From contig JABMIG010000300.1 in the NCBI GenBank assembly GCA_013187285.1, positions 62,001-126,000 of the forward strand: a DNA stretch of 64,000 bases, read 5' to 3'. Below the pieces are notes generated by a model that saw nothing but the letters and a program-made list of their open reading frames with translations, was not told the DNA's origin and made no database searches. Shown in pieces: positions 1 through 10,331 of the stretch (the stretch's first letter is position 1; the number at the start of each line of letters is the position of its first letter). The position numbers and the translations under genes were made by a program. The stretch is from Cyclotella cryptica. Lineage: Eukaryota > Bacillariophyta > Thalassiosirophyceae > Thalassiosirales > Thalassiosiraceae.

Positions 1-163
1 ATTGCTTGTACATCTTATCAAGTGTTGTCTCAACCATGATTGAGCTCAATTATTAATTGCAGGCTGAAGTTGCTACTGAAATGGAGGACGAAGATGTTTA
101 CAACAAAATTCCGGCAGACTGATGGCTCTCTCCTGACAGCAAGGCAAGACTCTACTGTGTTGC

Positions 164-395
164 ATGGCACATCGCAAGAACAAGGAGATTGCTCCCCTGT
201 GTACGGGACATCAGAGCGGACAGAATAGAGAAACACAAAGGCAGGCAAAGGAAGCAAGAATCAATAAGCAGAGAGACAAAGAGGGCAAAGAACGCACAAA
301 TATGATTCTCAATGACCCTAGAACACTAAGACAGCAGCGTCTGCAAGAGGACGTGGCAAGGATGGCAATTATTGAGAAGGACATTGAAGAGATTG
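164..395 (+). other. Exon-like Lys/Glu-rich ORF, unrecognised
   Basis: This open frame encodes a highly charged segment rich in Lys, Arg, Glu and Gln, probably alpha-helical. It ends at a good 5' splice donor (GTAAG at 396-400). A plausible acceptor, GATGCAG, ends at 519, but none of the short downstream frames clearly continues it. I recognise no domain. It may be one exon of a gene that starts left of the window, or a remnant of the second ORF of a Harbinger-type transposon, whose transposase pieces lie next to it. Confidence 0.25.
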
Positions 396-572
396 GTAAG
401 AAGGTGTCTAATCCCATATTCAAGTATTTTCCATCGCTTCTTCAGAATTCCAAATGTGCATTCCAGATCTTTTCTCACACTCTCTAGCATTGAGCTGAAA
501 TATCCTTTTTGGGATGCAGGTCCAGAGTGTTTGAAAGGACAAATAAGGACAGGCCATCACAAATAGCCACCA

Positions 573-1148
573 TCACAAATGAAATACACCCTGTGACTTC
601 TCTTCAATTTGCGTCTTGATGAGAAAGACATCATCATCAATGTCGCGTCGTGAGGGGACACACCATCCCCTGTCAATGAACATGTGGGTGAGGTCATCAA
701 CTTTGTCGAGTGTTAGCCTGAAGAAGCTCCTGAAGTTGGACCACCTATTCTTGCTTGAACGGCGATGCGTCCGTTCACAAACATCAGTATGCAAGTATTT
801 TCTGTACCAGTTCGACTTCATGACATTGCCAAACTCGTATGGAAATTCATTAGGCAGGCATTGACTCCCTGGCTCATCAGCATGGTCAGACAGGCGCTGT
901 TGTTCGTCATCGGTCATTAGAAATTCAAGTTGCGCAAACAAAGGAGTGCCAGGAAACGTGGGTATGTTCGATCCCGAACCAACTTCGCTGAGCAGGGAGG
1001 GCATGAAGGGACAGAGGGCTTGTCTTCTGAAGCTCTCAAACAAGTCCGAGCAGTTTGTATTTATGGAGTAGGACTCTTCAACTTGGTGCACAAACTTGCT
1101 GACAGAGAACTGCTCAGCGGAGGCCACGATATTTGCAAAGTAGTCCAT
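573..1148 (-). pseudogene. PIF/Harbinger-like transposase, N-terminal part
   Basis: Reading leftward from an ATG at 1148 (context ACCATGG), the frame gives 191 residues. The second half has the pattern SNWYRKYL, then RSSKNRWSNFRSFFRLTL, then MFIDRGW. I associate this with the region ahead of the DDE domain in PIF/Harbinger-type transposases of algae and oomycetes. The frame closes soon after, with a possible donor near the end, and no catalytic segment follows to the left. A longer frame runs up to 1271, but the codons before 1148 look non-coding. Family is inferred from remembered sequence style; a profile search would settle it. Confidence 0.45.
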
Positions 1149-1224
1149 GGTTTGAAGTCTAGATGACTTGAGGATAGTATTTTGTGGGGGACGACGAGGT
1201 AAAATGCACGTAAAAATCATGTGT

Positions 1225-1440
1225 GCAAACCCGATTGGTCCATTGAACATCCAGGGGACAATAGTGTCCAATCAGAGCCCCAATTGGACTATTGGACTCG
1301 TGACAGAACCGATTGGTCAATCAGAAATGGCAGTGGAGTTGGATTGGAGACGTCTGTTGGATCATACAAAGTCACCGATTGGTGCGGCCGATTGTCCGAT
1401 CGGGTTCCTAGGGTTCGTGCGGATTGGCCTATTGAGCCTA
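1225..1440. repeat. Cluster of ATTGG/CCAAT motifs
   Basis: About eight ATTGG or CCAAT pentamers, several inside CGATTGG or CCAATTGG, occur in roughly 215 bases on both strands. The cluster lies just upstream of the minus-strand transposase fragment. It could be decayed short repeats, or CCAAT-box-like sites; nothing else in the sequence separates the two. Confidence 0.3.
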
Positions 1441-1529
1441 CAAAGTCCCAGCCTTAATGAACTCTGCAACAACTTTAAACCCACTGGCTATACTGGCAAA
1501 ATGCACACATGATTAATTGTTGCATCAAG

Positions 1530-1944
1530 ATTGATAGGCCCCTTCACCTCAGCTGAAGACAACAAGGACTCTGAAGAAAGTGATGAGGATGAGGAAAACT
1601 CTCGTGGCCTCACAAGCCAAGGTGTTTTGAAGTACTCAAGTGGAGGCTGAAGTAAGGGTGAAGGTGCAGAAGGTCTAGGTCATGGTGCAGAGGGTCAATG
1701 TGAGGATGAGTTGGGGAGAGGGTTTTATCCTTCAACGCTCCCTCCCATGGATGCCACACACCTCCCCGGTAAGGTTGACCCCTCTGTTCCTTCAACCACA
1801 GATGGAGATCCTTCTTTTCTTGCATCTACAAATGTCTTCACAGAAACTGATACCTACAATGAAGTCAGTGGCTATGTAGCAACTGCATCTGCTAACACAA
1901 CAGGACACACTGCACCTAAAGGCACAGTCTCCTCCCAACTTTAA
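1530..1944 (+). pseudogene. Decayed acidic ORF, possible Harbinger accessory ORF
   Basis: One frame is open from about 1530 to the stop at 1942-1944 apart from a single internal TGA near 1648. It encodes an acidic start (SEESDEDEEN), then a Gly/Glu stretch, then a Thr/Ser/Pro-rich tail. I recognise no domain. With the Gln-rich ORF just downstream, it may be the remains of the second gene that often accompanies a PIF/Harbinger transposase. That role is inferred from position only. Confidence 0.25.
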
Positions 1945-2040
1945 TCAGCCAGATTCCCATCTAAAAATAATATCAAAGAACAAGAAGGTGAAGAAAGCAA
2001 AATTGGGTTATGTCTAAGAAGGCAAAGAATTCTTCTAATT

Positions 2041-2310
2041 GTGAGAGAGTGTAGGTACGAAATACCATGGATAGGATTGGGACAAACTTTGAGAGTGGTG
2101 GAGATAGTGGTAAGTATAAGGATAGTATTGCCTTCGGGGGTGCAACAACAGATGGCTCAGCAACAACAAATGTATCAATTCCAAATAATGCAGCAGGTGC
2201 AGATGCAACAATTTCAGCAGTCTGTACAGAACCAGATGACCTCTACGGGATGTAGCAAAAGGAAGTCAGACAAGATCCTTAAAAAGTTGTTGAAGTTGAA
2301 CCTTTTATGA
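2041..2310 (+). other. Gln/Met-rich ORF, possible Harbinger accessory protein piece
   Basis: The frame encodes a Gln-rich core (VQQQMAQQQQMYQFQIMQQV) followed by a basic tail (CSKRKSDKILKKLLKL). Low-complexity Gln/Met segments of this kind are common in the second ORF of algal Harbinger-type elements. The Harbinger catalytic fragment on the opposite strand starts about 270 bases further on. The coding start is unclear and a second open frame overlaps it, so I claim no function. Confidence 0.25.
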
Positions 2311-2582
2311 AGGACAAAAAAGACAATGTAGAAGAAGAGATGTCAGTTTGGGGTCAGATAGCAGTGAAAGTGACAGCAGTGGAAGCAGTGAACTGAGGCA
2401 TTGTGATGAAGTGGGGAATTGCATTCTAGCAAAAAATGATTCCCCCATCATTCTTTACTATTTTAAACTGAATAATAAGTTTCCAACATAACTATGATTT
2501 TTAATTTTTTTGTTGTCCTAAGCCTCATCCTCATCAGTATCAATGTTGCCACTCTCAAAATCTTATGGACCCAAGTTTTATT

Positions 2583-3180
2583 GTCTGATTTGATTGTAAC
2601 CCACAAGATTAATGGCATACTCGTATTCAGGATTAAAAACAGTTCTAATCTGACTAGAACCAGCCAACTCTGCTCAAAAGTGGTGAACTAAAACAATGGT
2701 CTCCAAGGCAAGCCTTCATTTGTTACGTAGCATGGAAAAGAACCTCGCATACTCACAAAGCAAGTAAGCACAAACATGAGGGTGAACAATCCCACCAGTG
2801 TATTGCAATAGCAGATCTACTTTGAGGAAAGCCCTCCTCTACACAAATTTTGTAACCGCCAATTCTCTTCTTGATATACGATAGGAATAGTGATGTGAGT
2901 GTACCATCTCCCCAACTGCCCGGGAAGTTAAGTGCACAGAAGAGAATCTTTCCATCCAGAGCATAAACAAACACGTTGTTCACCATAGTATCACAGTAGT
3001 ATCCACAGTAGAAAGCATTAAGGGTGATATGTTCACTTGTTCATTCAGATGTGAATGGTACTCCATCCATACACCCAATGGCATGCAGAATTGTAGGTTC
3101 AACACAATTCACCGTCATGGAGAGTTGTTGCATTTTTCAAGAGAATGGAACTTGTTTTTTCAAATGCATGATTATTCAAA
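2583..3180 (-). pseudogene. PIF/Harbinger DDE transposase, decayed catalytic part
   Basis: On the minus strand the frames give, in order, GCMDGVPFTSE, ITLNAFYCGYYCDTMVNNVF, LNFPGSWGDGTL, KKRIGGYKICVEEGFPQS and, after a gap, SSQIRTVFNPEYEYAINLVG followed by YNQIRQ and a stop. These match the DDE_4-type (PIF/Harbinger) catalytic core and C-terminus, including the Asp of GSWGDG. At least two in-frame stops are present, and the segment holding the last acidic residue is missing, so it cannot encode an active enzyme. Its order relative to the N-terminal fragment at 573-1148 on the same strand is wrong for a single gene, so the two come from separate or rearranged copies. Confidence 0.6.
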
Positions 3181-3199
3181 TGCTTCACTGTGAGTTTAA

Positions 3200-5180
3200 G
3201 CATGTTGATCAGAATACATGAACAGACAGAGCCTGTAAGGCAAAAAAGCAAGCATGAATGTTTATATGCATTGTACTGCGGAGGTAAAAGAGCAACAAGC
3301 CCAATTGAGCATAGGAGGGAAATGGCCAGTTATGCCCTTTACCTGCCTCAAGAGCTCAATGTCCTGGTAGTTTTAGAAGATTGTGAAAAACAATGAATGC
3401 CTCCTGTGTAAATCCTGACATCAGAAAGAATGATGGCAGATCCCCTTGATCCATCAATTGATGCCATGGTGACATATGGGGAAGAAGTATTGTGTTTCTC
3501 AAGAGGTACTTGCACAAGGGAATGCTGCTACTGAGTGATATCTCTGTTTCTTGGTCAGTTGTAACATTTGCGGTGCAGAGCTCGTGGCATAAATTTTAAT
3601 CTTGCAAGAAGGATTGGTGGAATGAGGAATGAGTGAACACCCCATATTTTGTGATCAAGATTTGGCCAAAAAGGCAATTTGGAATGATTTGGAAAATGAA
3701 CAAATACGACATAAAATTAAGCAGGGGCCCATCAAACCATTTTGTTGCAAATCAGGATATCTGGAAATTTGGATGCAAAAATCAATTACTGCAGCCACCC
3801 AATACCCAAGGGAGTCCTCGACAGAGTCTACTAACAACTTTTGTTGCAATAGTCACTATCAGAGAAACTAAAAGAAATTTTGGTATGTAGAAGCATTACG
3901 GTATTAAGAATGTTACATTTTGGCCAAGTTATGATTATCATTAAATTTCATAGGGTGGCCTTTCTTTAAATGAGCCCAGACAGAGCATCTACATTTCCGA
4001 AAGATGCAGACCTATCCCTTTGTCTACCGTGCCCTTGCATAATTTCATCTCTTCTCTGGTGTACAAAAATGTACAAAGACTGACGGGTCACCTGCCAGGG
4101 CTGCCAGGGCGACAATAAGGTTTGATTTTGGTACCAGACTTCACTTCCCTCCCAGTGACTTGACTGTATGCTTGACAATAGACTAGACCTCCTTGTGTGA
4201 AGGCAACCGCAGAGGAGCAAGAGCCTTCAGTGCCCCACATATGAAGATTTGCACCCATGAAGGGTGATAAACAAATGTTGCTCTTGAGAATCTGGTCAAG
4301 GTGAAGAATCAATGAGCCCTATTGGGTCTTTGTGCGGAGTCTTGTATGGATCTGTCGCTTTTAAACAGACCACGATCACCAGCCTTTTTTGTCCATTTCT
4401 AAAATGTATCATGACGGCCAAGCATTTCTGATGTTTTTGTCTGGTCAACTTTCATATCTTCTTGAGAACTGCTCTCTTTGTGCACTAGCTTGGTTTGGGA
4501 TAAAGCATCATATTTGCCTTTATTCTGGGACGGAATCCCTGTTTTAAAGCATGGGATTTCTACTATGGGGAATCAGAAGTGGTTGCATTATTGAATGTTT
4601 TTCATTGCAACCTTCTCTTCTCATTACAGACACACAAGAGCAGGCATGGGCATCACTTCTGGGGAAAGAATACCTTAAAAGGTGCGAACAATAGACAATG
4701 ATGTGGAATATAGCATGACATTTGTCTCTTTTTAGAAGGAAGGAACAACTCTAAGATGCTTGCTACAACATTTTCAAATTGACATCAATCATCTCTTCTG
4801 GGAAGGAATATTTAATCCACGGGAGATCAACCTTTGGGAGGGGATCAAGTAGTATGAAGGCAATATGTGACGATTGCATTGCAGAATTCCAAACTTAGAG
4901 AGACCACCAGCAGACATTGAAAATTTTCGAGAGTTGAACATGACAGGACTCTTTTTGTTTGGTGGAATGTAGCAGTTTCTATGTTTAGCCTTCTTTGTTT
5001 GGACTGAGCATGCATGCACTGTATAATATTCAAATATCTATAATGGCCCAACGTAACCGACACAACGCAGTCCACACATTCATTCATATTTGCACTCCCT
5101 CCCCACAGACCGTCTGTCGATGGATTTCTGACTAGAAACCATCGACTACACAATTTCGTGCGTCCATCCATACATGACGA
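3200..5180. other. No supportable gene
   Basis: Short frames occur on both strands (for example 4088-4312 minus, Cys/Gly-rich), but none shows a domain, a coherent exon chain or a convincing start. Nothing distinctive is visible apart from AT-rich intergenic sequence. Confidence 0.4.
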
Positions 5181-5933
5181 CTATTCCTTTGTTTCCACAA
5201 CATCATCCATAACATTGCCAGCACTGTCTTCCTCTTCCGGCACATCAGCAAATTGAGGCGCCACGGACAATCTTCTATAAGGCCTGCACTTGACGAGAGA
5301 CAAACTATCCCTTCGTATACCAAATTCGCCTACATCGTACCCTGTGGCCTCTGTCGATGTTTCATTAGTGGAGTCTGTCGCTTGCCCCTCCCCCTGACCA
5401 TCTGGCGCCTCGTACAGCTGCTGTAAAATGCCTTGCAATTCGGAGTCGAGGCCCTCTGCACTGTGGTGAGTCATGCTGATGGAGACCCTCTTGGTGGCCA
5501 TATTGATGGACATTCTTCGGGTAGCTCGATGACAATTTTCGCTGGCGTCGGGCTCTGTCTTCGTCTCCACGAGAATTTCCTCGTAAAACGTCGTGTTGTT
5601 GCTCGTGGCTGCGCCATGGCCACCGGCCTCGTCGGACTCCACGTCGTAATTGACCGACAGCGTTGTCCCCACGGGACTGCATTTGACCAGCGTCAGACTG
5701 TCTTTGATGCCCAACAGGTAGTCCACGGATGTAATGACCTCTCGCTCGTCTTCGTCAATGTCTTCTGTCTCCGCCGCCGCGCCGTACAGTTGTGACAGGA
5801 GATCTTCGAGCTCGTCTTCCACGGCGTCGTCGCTTCCGAGGGAGAAGGACATGTTGATGGTCATTCGCCTCGTGGCTTGACGAGGTTCGTTGGCCGTGTT
5901 GGGGGGCAGGGATGACGAGGTACAGGGGGCCAT
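5181..5933 (-). CDS. Two-module protein with RRxS/T motifs, function unknown
   Basis: An intact 250-residue ORF starts at the ATG at 5933. It holds two copies of one module. Module 1 (about residues 20-95) reads ATRRMTINM, then DELEDLLSQLYGA, then GIKDSLTLVKCSP, then LSV. Module 2 (about 137-224) reads ATRRMSINMATKRVSISM, then DSELQGILQQLYEA, then GIRRDSLSLVKCRP, then RRLSV. Each ends in a short acidic stretch. The conserved RRMS/T, RRDSLS and RRLSV sites resemble basophilic kinase targets (RRxS/T). No signal peptide or membrane segment is visible, so it is probably soluble. GC content is higher than the flanks, as expected for a real gene. I do not recognise the family. The paired D/E-E-L-x(2)-L-L-x-Q-L-Y helices suggest a protein-binding motif; this is inference. 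Confidence 0.75.
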   Translation of the reverse strand: MAPCTSSSLPPNTANEPRQATRRMTINMSFSLGSDDAVEDELEDLLSQLYGAAAETEDIDEDEREVITSVDYLLGIKDSLTLVKCSPVGTTLSVNYDVESDEAGGHGAATSNNTTFYEEILVETKTEPDASENCHRATRRMSINMATKRVSISMTHHSAEGLDSELQGILQQLYEAPDGQGEGQATDSTNETSTEATGYDVGEFGIRRDSLSLVKCRPYRRLSVAPQFADVPEEEDSAGNVMDDVVETKE

Positions 5934-6560
5934 TGTTATATCTGTTTTGGGTGTGGAATTTATCGATGAATGACTTGAAAAAAGAGAGGCCGTCGCGGTA
6001 ACGAGTTGGTGTTGTACAATACAATACTGGGACAGTATGGTATGGTACGCATTGTGAGGATTGTTGAAATAAAGAGCTCCAAGAGCTGCTCAAAAGAAGA
6101 ACTTTAGCTCAAGGAGTAACGCGCATGATAAAATACCACCAGTCGTAGAACAGTCACATTAAATACCTCTTAGGAATATGATGGAATGTTTTATACTGGA
6201 TTGGAATGAAATGGAAGCGAAAATCGTGAATCGTCGTGAACATGCGTTTCGGACAGTGTCTTGTGCACGAGTACTATACCGTGCCATTGCATACCGTTAC
6301 CAAAAAGAGCGTCCGATAAGCGGTCCGAGGGGAACATCACTCGCATCAGGATAGACTCGTTGCGTCATGACGACATTCTCCAAACGTGGCGAATCGCAGC
6401 TCTACGACATCGCACATCACCGATAATGAATACTTCAAGGTGTAATCTCGTACGAATGGGTGTCAAAGAAGTCTTTCAAAAAGCCTTTAATGACTGCCTA
6501 GAAGTCGTAGTTTAGTGCGGAAAAACAGGGCCATTCTTCATTACGGAATATAGAGTGTCG
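5934..6560. promoter_or_regulatory. Upstream region of the two-module gene, undefined
   Basis: About 600 bases lie between the start codon at 5933 and the first short repeat. Short GTAC/TATGG repeats occur near 6015-6050. No clear TATA box, initiator or divergent gene is visible. The gene's promoter is expected here by position only. Confidence 0.25.
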
Positions 6561-6564
6561 ATGT

Positions 6565-6650
6565 TTTTTGAAATTTGTTAGCGACCAACGCAAATTTGTA
6601 AGTAGTCGGAGTTGAGGTCATTAACAAATTTCCAACTCGCAAATTTCCAT
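6565..6650. repeat. Short foldback repeat, AAATTTG family, copy 1
   Basis: The left side reads AAATTTGTTAGCGACCAACG and the right side carries CAACTCGCAAATTT, so the ends are imperfect inverted repeats sharing the AAATTTGCGAG(C/T) core. A longer relative lies at 22083-22246. It is probably a tiny non-autonomous element. Confidence 0.4.
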
Positions 6651-6671
6651 TCTCGTGTGTCCATGTTCGCT

Positions 6672-6842
6672 TAGGCTGTGACTTGGTTTGGCCAATAGAG
6701 AATAGAGAATAGGTTTTTTTATCGCTGAAAAGTTCTATCGGTCTATTCTGTCAAAAATCTATGACTTTGTTCCCTCGAATAGGCCAACAGATAGCCAATC
6801 TCTATGGGGTGTGTCCCTTTTCCAAACACGATGGTAGCACAT
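6672..6842 (+). repeat. Dispersed repeat (GGCTGTGACTTGG ... GATGGTAGCACA), short copy
   Basis: This stretch begins GGCTGTGACTTGG, contains ATAGAGAATAG motifs and ends ATGGGGTGTGTCCC ... GATGGTAGCACA. The same two ends occur in opposite orientation at 18302-18925, around about 620 bases. TTA and TAA flank this copy. It is an apparent internally deleted member of a small dispersed family. Confidence 0.5.
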
Positions 6843-6846
6843 AATT

Positions 6847-7163
6847 TCCTTGATAGACTTAGGGACGAGTGGCCTGGCACATGCCTGTGTCACACCCTCT
6901 TTCCCCAGGTCCGTTGCGGGGCATCGCCCTAAACGACCCAGTTACGGGTTCTTGACCCCACGAAGTACCCACAGAGGTCAGCCCCTTGTCTGGCCCTCCC
7001 CCTCACCACCTGGTGACTGATGTGTCACTTCTCACCTCACGAACTCTCGTAAGGTCCCATCATCCCGTGGAATATCACCCACGGGATGCCTCCTCACAAT
7101 CTCCCACAGTGATCAATCTTTCAATTGATCCCCTTCCTTCGGTTTCAACCTCCGAAAATTTTT
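6847..7163 (+). repeat. Split direct repeat A1 of the Ngaro-like element
   Basis: About 317 bases from TCCTTGATAGACTTAGGGAC to CCTCCGAAAATTTT. It is repeated as A2 at 14726-15033 with very few differences. It marks the left end of the element. Confidence 0.85.
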
Positions 7164-7999
7164 CTTCGCCATGTCTTTCGCCGCCGCCGCTTCCACCATC
7201 GGTCAGTGCACATCGTGCGCTCTCGTTCGTGTTGTTTTTGTCTGTTTTCGAGTTCGAGGGGCTGCGCTCTGCCCCCTCTCGCTCGCAGGCATCGTCGACG
7301 CCGCAGCGCCAGCGCTGTCGCCATCGCCTTCCTCGAGGCTTCGCGATGGAGGGGATGCGCTCTGCCCCCTCTCGTTCGCGACTCGTCACCGTCTTCGACG
7401 GTGCGTCGCCCGCCTCCTCGTCATTTTTGATTGTCGAGTTAAGGGCTTTCGACGGAGATGCGGCGCTCTGCCTCCTCTCGTCCACAGCCCACGTCCCTAA
7501 CGCCCCCGTGTTCCTCGGCCTCACGCCCAGATCCCGACTAACGGTGTCAGTTTTGCGGTCGGGCTGCCCCGTACCCGCAAACGGTCACCAGTCGTCGGAG
7601 ACCCCTGTCCTGTTTTTCTTGCAGTGGGAGGATATTTGCCTCGCCCCCTGCCTGATTCGTTGTTTGTTGTACGTTGTATGGCTCGAGTGTCGGGGGATGT
7701 GGTTGGTGCCAACAGAGCCTCGGCTCGGTACCACCCGTCTCCTTTTCACGTTGATTGTTGTGTCGAAGTTGCTGCCCTCCTTCCCGGAGTTCTGCCTGTG
7801 GGTGTACTGTGCTATACAGTCCCCTCTCTGCACCTCGTCCTCGCTCCCTCTGCGTCGACGCCTTCGGAGACTGCGCTCTGCGTCTCCTTGGCAATCAAGG
7901 AACACTCTGTTCCCTCCGGGATGTCTCCCGACACTCCTCGCCTATCTCGGCCCCTCGCGATCTCACTCACGCACCTCTCTCTCCTCCAGCTTCTCTAGG

Positions 8000-10133
8000 A
8001 GCCACGTGCTATGGCACCACCACGAAGTACATCACGGACTTTCGTGATCCCTCTCCCACCGCCACTGTGGCGGCCACCGCCTACGTTGGCGCTACCTACA
8101 AGCAGCGCCTCGGCACCCTCCAAGACTCCACTATCTTCCCGGGCGTCTACGTCTTCAACGACAAAAGACACATCAAGCCCATCTTCTTCCCCAAGGTTGT
8201 TCAAACACCTGGGCCTCCCGACTCCGAGGACAGCGAGCAAGACCTCCTCCTCGTCCATGGGTCGAACGACCCTTCTTCGTTCCGCCCTGAACTCCTTCCC
8301 CTCGATGTGGCCAAGGTCGCCCTTGTCCTCATCAAGTCCACGGACTCTGTCCCTGACCTTTTCCGCCTCGGACCCAACAAGAACTGCATCCCGTTCACCC
8401 ACGCGGATGTCTCTACTGTCTCTCCGGGGTTGGCAGCTGTCCTGCCCTCCCAAACAGAGTCTTTCCTCCTGCTCGCCCTCCCTGTCTCGATTCCCATCCT
8501 CTTTGGAGCGGATTCGACAGTCCGTGGACCCGTCAACGAGGGCCACGTTGACTGCTTCGAGAACAATCTCGAGGGCAGCAGCTGGTGGCTCGACCACATC
8601 ATCCTGTGGTCCCTCCCGTTCAGGCCGCTGTCGTTGCCGACAAGATCGCCCTCCGGGGAAAGAAGATTCTCCCCACGCTCCGCGGCCCTGTCTTCACCGA
8701 CGCCGTATTCCTCTCCTCTCAAGGGGTTACCACTGACCTCGAAGAGGAAATCTCCCTCGCCTACTCTTCCCTCAAGGCCCTGGTTGGGGCTGTTGATCTC
8801 CTCAACAAACCCCCTCTCCAGGTAGTCACTACCGCTGCCTCCAAGAGCGCCACCGGAAAAGCCCGCTCCCGGGCCTCCGACGGATCCGTCTCCTCCACAG
8901 AGGGCGGCGACAACACGTTCTCCGCTCGTGAATACCGCCGAGCCCGTTTCCTCCTCGCCAGCCCGGTCCTCGACAAGGCCGGCAAATTCCACGCCCCTAC
9001 CCTCACTCCTCAAGGGGCGGCGATCTTTGACATCAAGGACACCAAGATGGCCAACTCCGCCATGTCCAACATCTTCACGTCCATGATGGACCGGTTCTCT
9101 CTTCACAACCACTTCATCTGGCGCTATTTGGACCAAGGTCGGGTCGACCCCCTCACCTGCGCCCTTCTCACTCATAGCGAGTTCGAGTACCTCCCCCTCG
9201 CTAACATCGACGCCCGTTCACCGGCGGGCGCAAGTTCGGTACCTCTTCCTGGTACCCGACTCCAAGTCCCTCGCCCTCGAGCGCGAGTCCAACCTTGGCT
9301 CCCGCTCTCACGAAGAAATGCTGGGCGAACGCTCCTCCAACCTCTCCAAGTTGGACAAGAAGATCCGCCACGGGCACAACGTGTTCTCTCCCCAAGCCTT
9401 TGCGGCCTGGATGGCCAACTGCGCCGGGTACCAAGCCTCCGTCTATGCCAACTCTTGGCTAGGCTCCGACACGGCCCCCTACAACCCAGAGAACACCTTT
9501 CTCTTCCGCACCTTCCACCAATTTGCGGATCTCGTTACCTACGGGAAGGCTCGTCAGTTTTTCAAACTGTACACCGGCAGCCCCACCCGCATCCTCCTCT
9601 GGCTCACTTCGGTCGTCGACCAAGTGACCATCCTCGTCACCTCTGGGGTCTCCGACCCCATGAATGTCAACAAGATCCTCCGAGGCCAGTACGCGTCGAT
9701 CCCTACCGACAAGTACTACGAGGCCATCGACCTGGTCAATGACACCACGGACAAGTTCCAGAAGATCATCTCTGGCACCGACAGTGCCCCCACCTGTCTC
9801 CTCGTAACTAATTACGAGCATGACCAAGCCCAGAAGGTCTCCCCCAAGGCACCCCGGAAGTCTCCTCCCGAGCTCACTTACTCTGCACCCCCGGACCCGA
9901 AAAAGGCCCGCGTCAATCGTGGCCAAGGCGATTTCTTCCTCTGGTCCAAAGAGGGTAAGATGCCCCACCCTCCTGAGGCTGACAAGACCAAACGCGTCTG
10001 CCTCATGCACGCGCGGAAGGGCCTCACCTGCTCCAACCCACGTTGCCCCATGGTTCACTCTCCTCCCTCAGTCCACCCTCGATGCTTGGATCAAGGTCAT
10101 CCGGGACACGGATGGCCTCCTTTTCAACGATGA
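8000..10133 (+). pseudogene. Gag-like region of the Ngaro-like element (fossil)
   Basis: Coding-like sequence with Ser/Pro/Leu-rich composition. Its C-terminal part carries a basic segment followed by VCLMHARKGLTCSNPRCPMV, a Cys/His arrangement suggestive of a nucleic-acid-binding knuckle. Its place upstream of the reverse transcriptase fits the gag-like first ORF of Ngaro elements. The region is spread over more than one frame and looks broken. A leader of about 0.8 kb before it repeats the motif GCGCTCTGCCCCCTCTCG about three times. Confidence 0.55.
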
Positions 10134-10331
10134 CACCGTCCCTCATGACATTGTCGTCAAGACCCTAAAAATTGCGTAAGAATTACTAATTTATTAGTCT
10201 AACCTTTTAGCTTGTTTTAGTTTACCCTATCTAGTCTTACTTATACGTTTACTAGTAATAGTCCGCTTCCACACCAACGTTGGTCCTTAGGATCCAACGA
10301 TCTTCGTCCTCCCAGTCGGTTCACGCCGCGG

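Noticed and set aside
7075-9175. Several long frames on both strands (7075-7524, 7995-8597, 8201-9175 minus; 7125-7500 plus)
   Set aside because: They are shadows of the GC-rich Ngaro-like element, where stop codons are rare in all frames.
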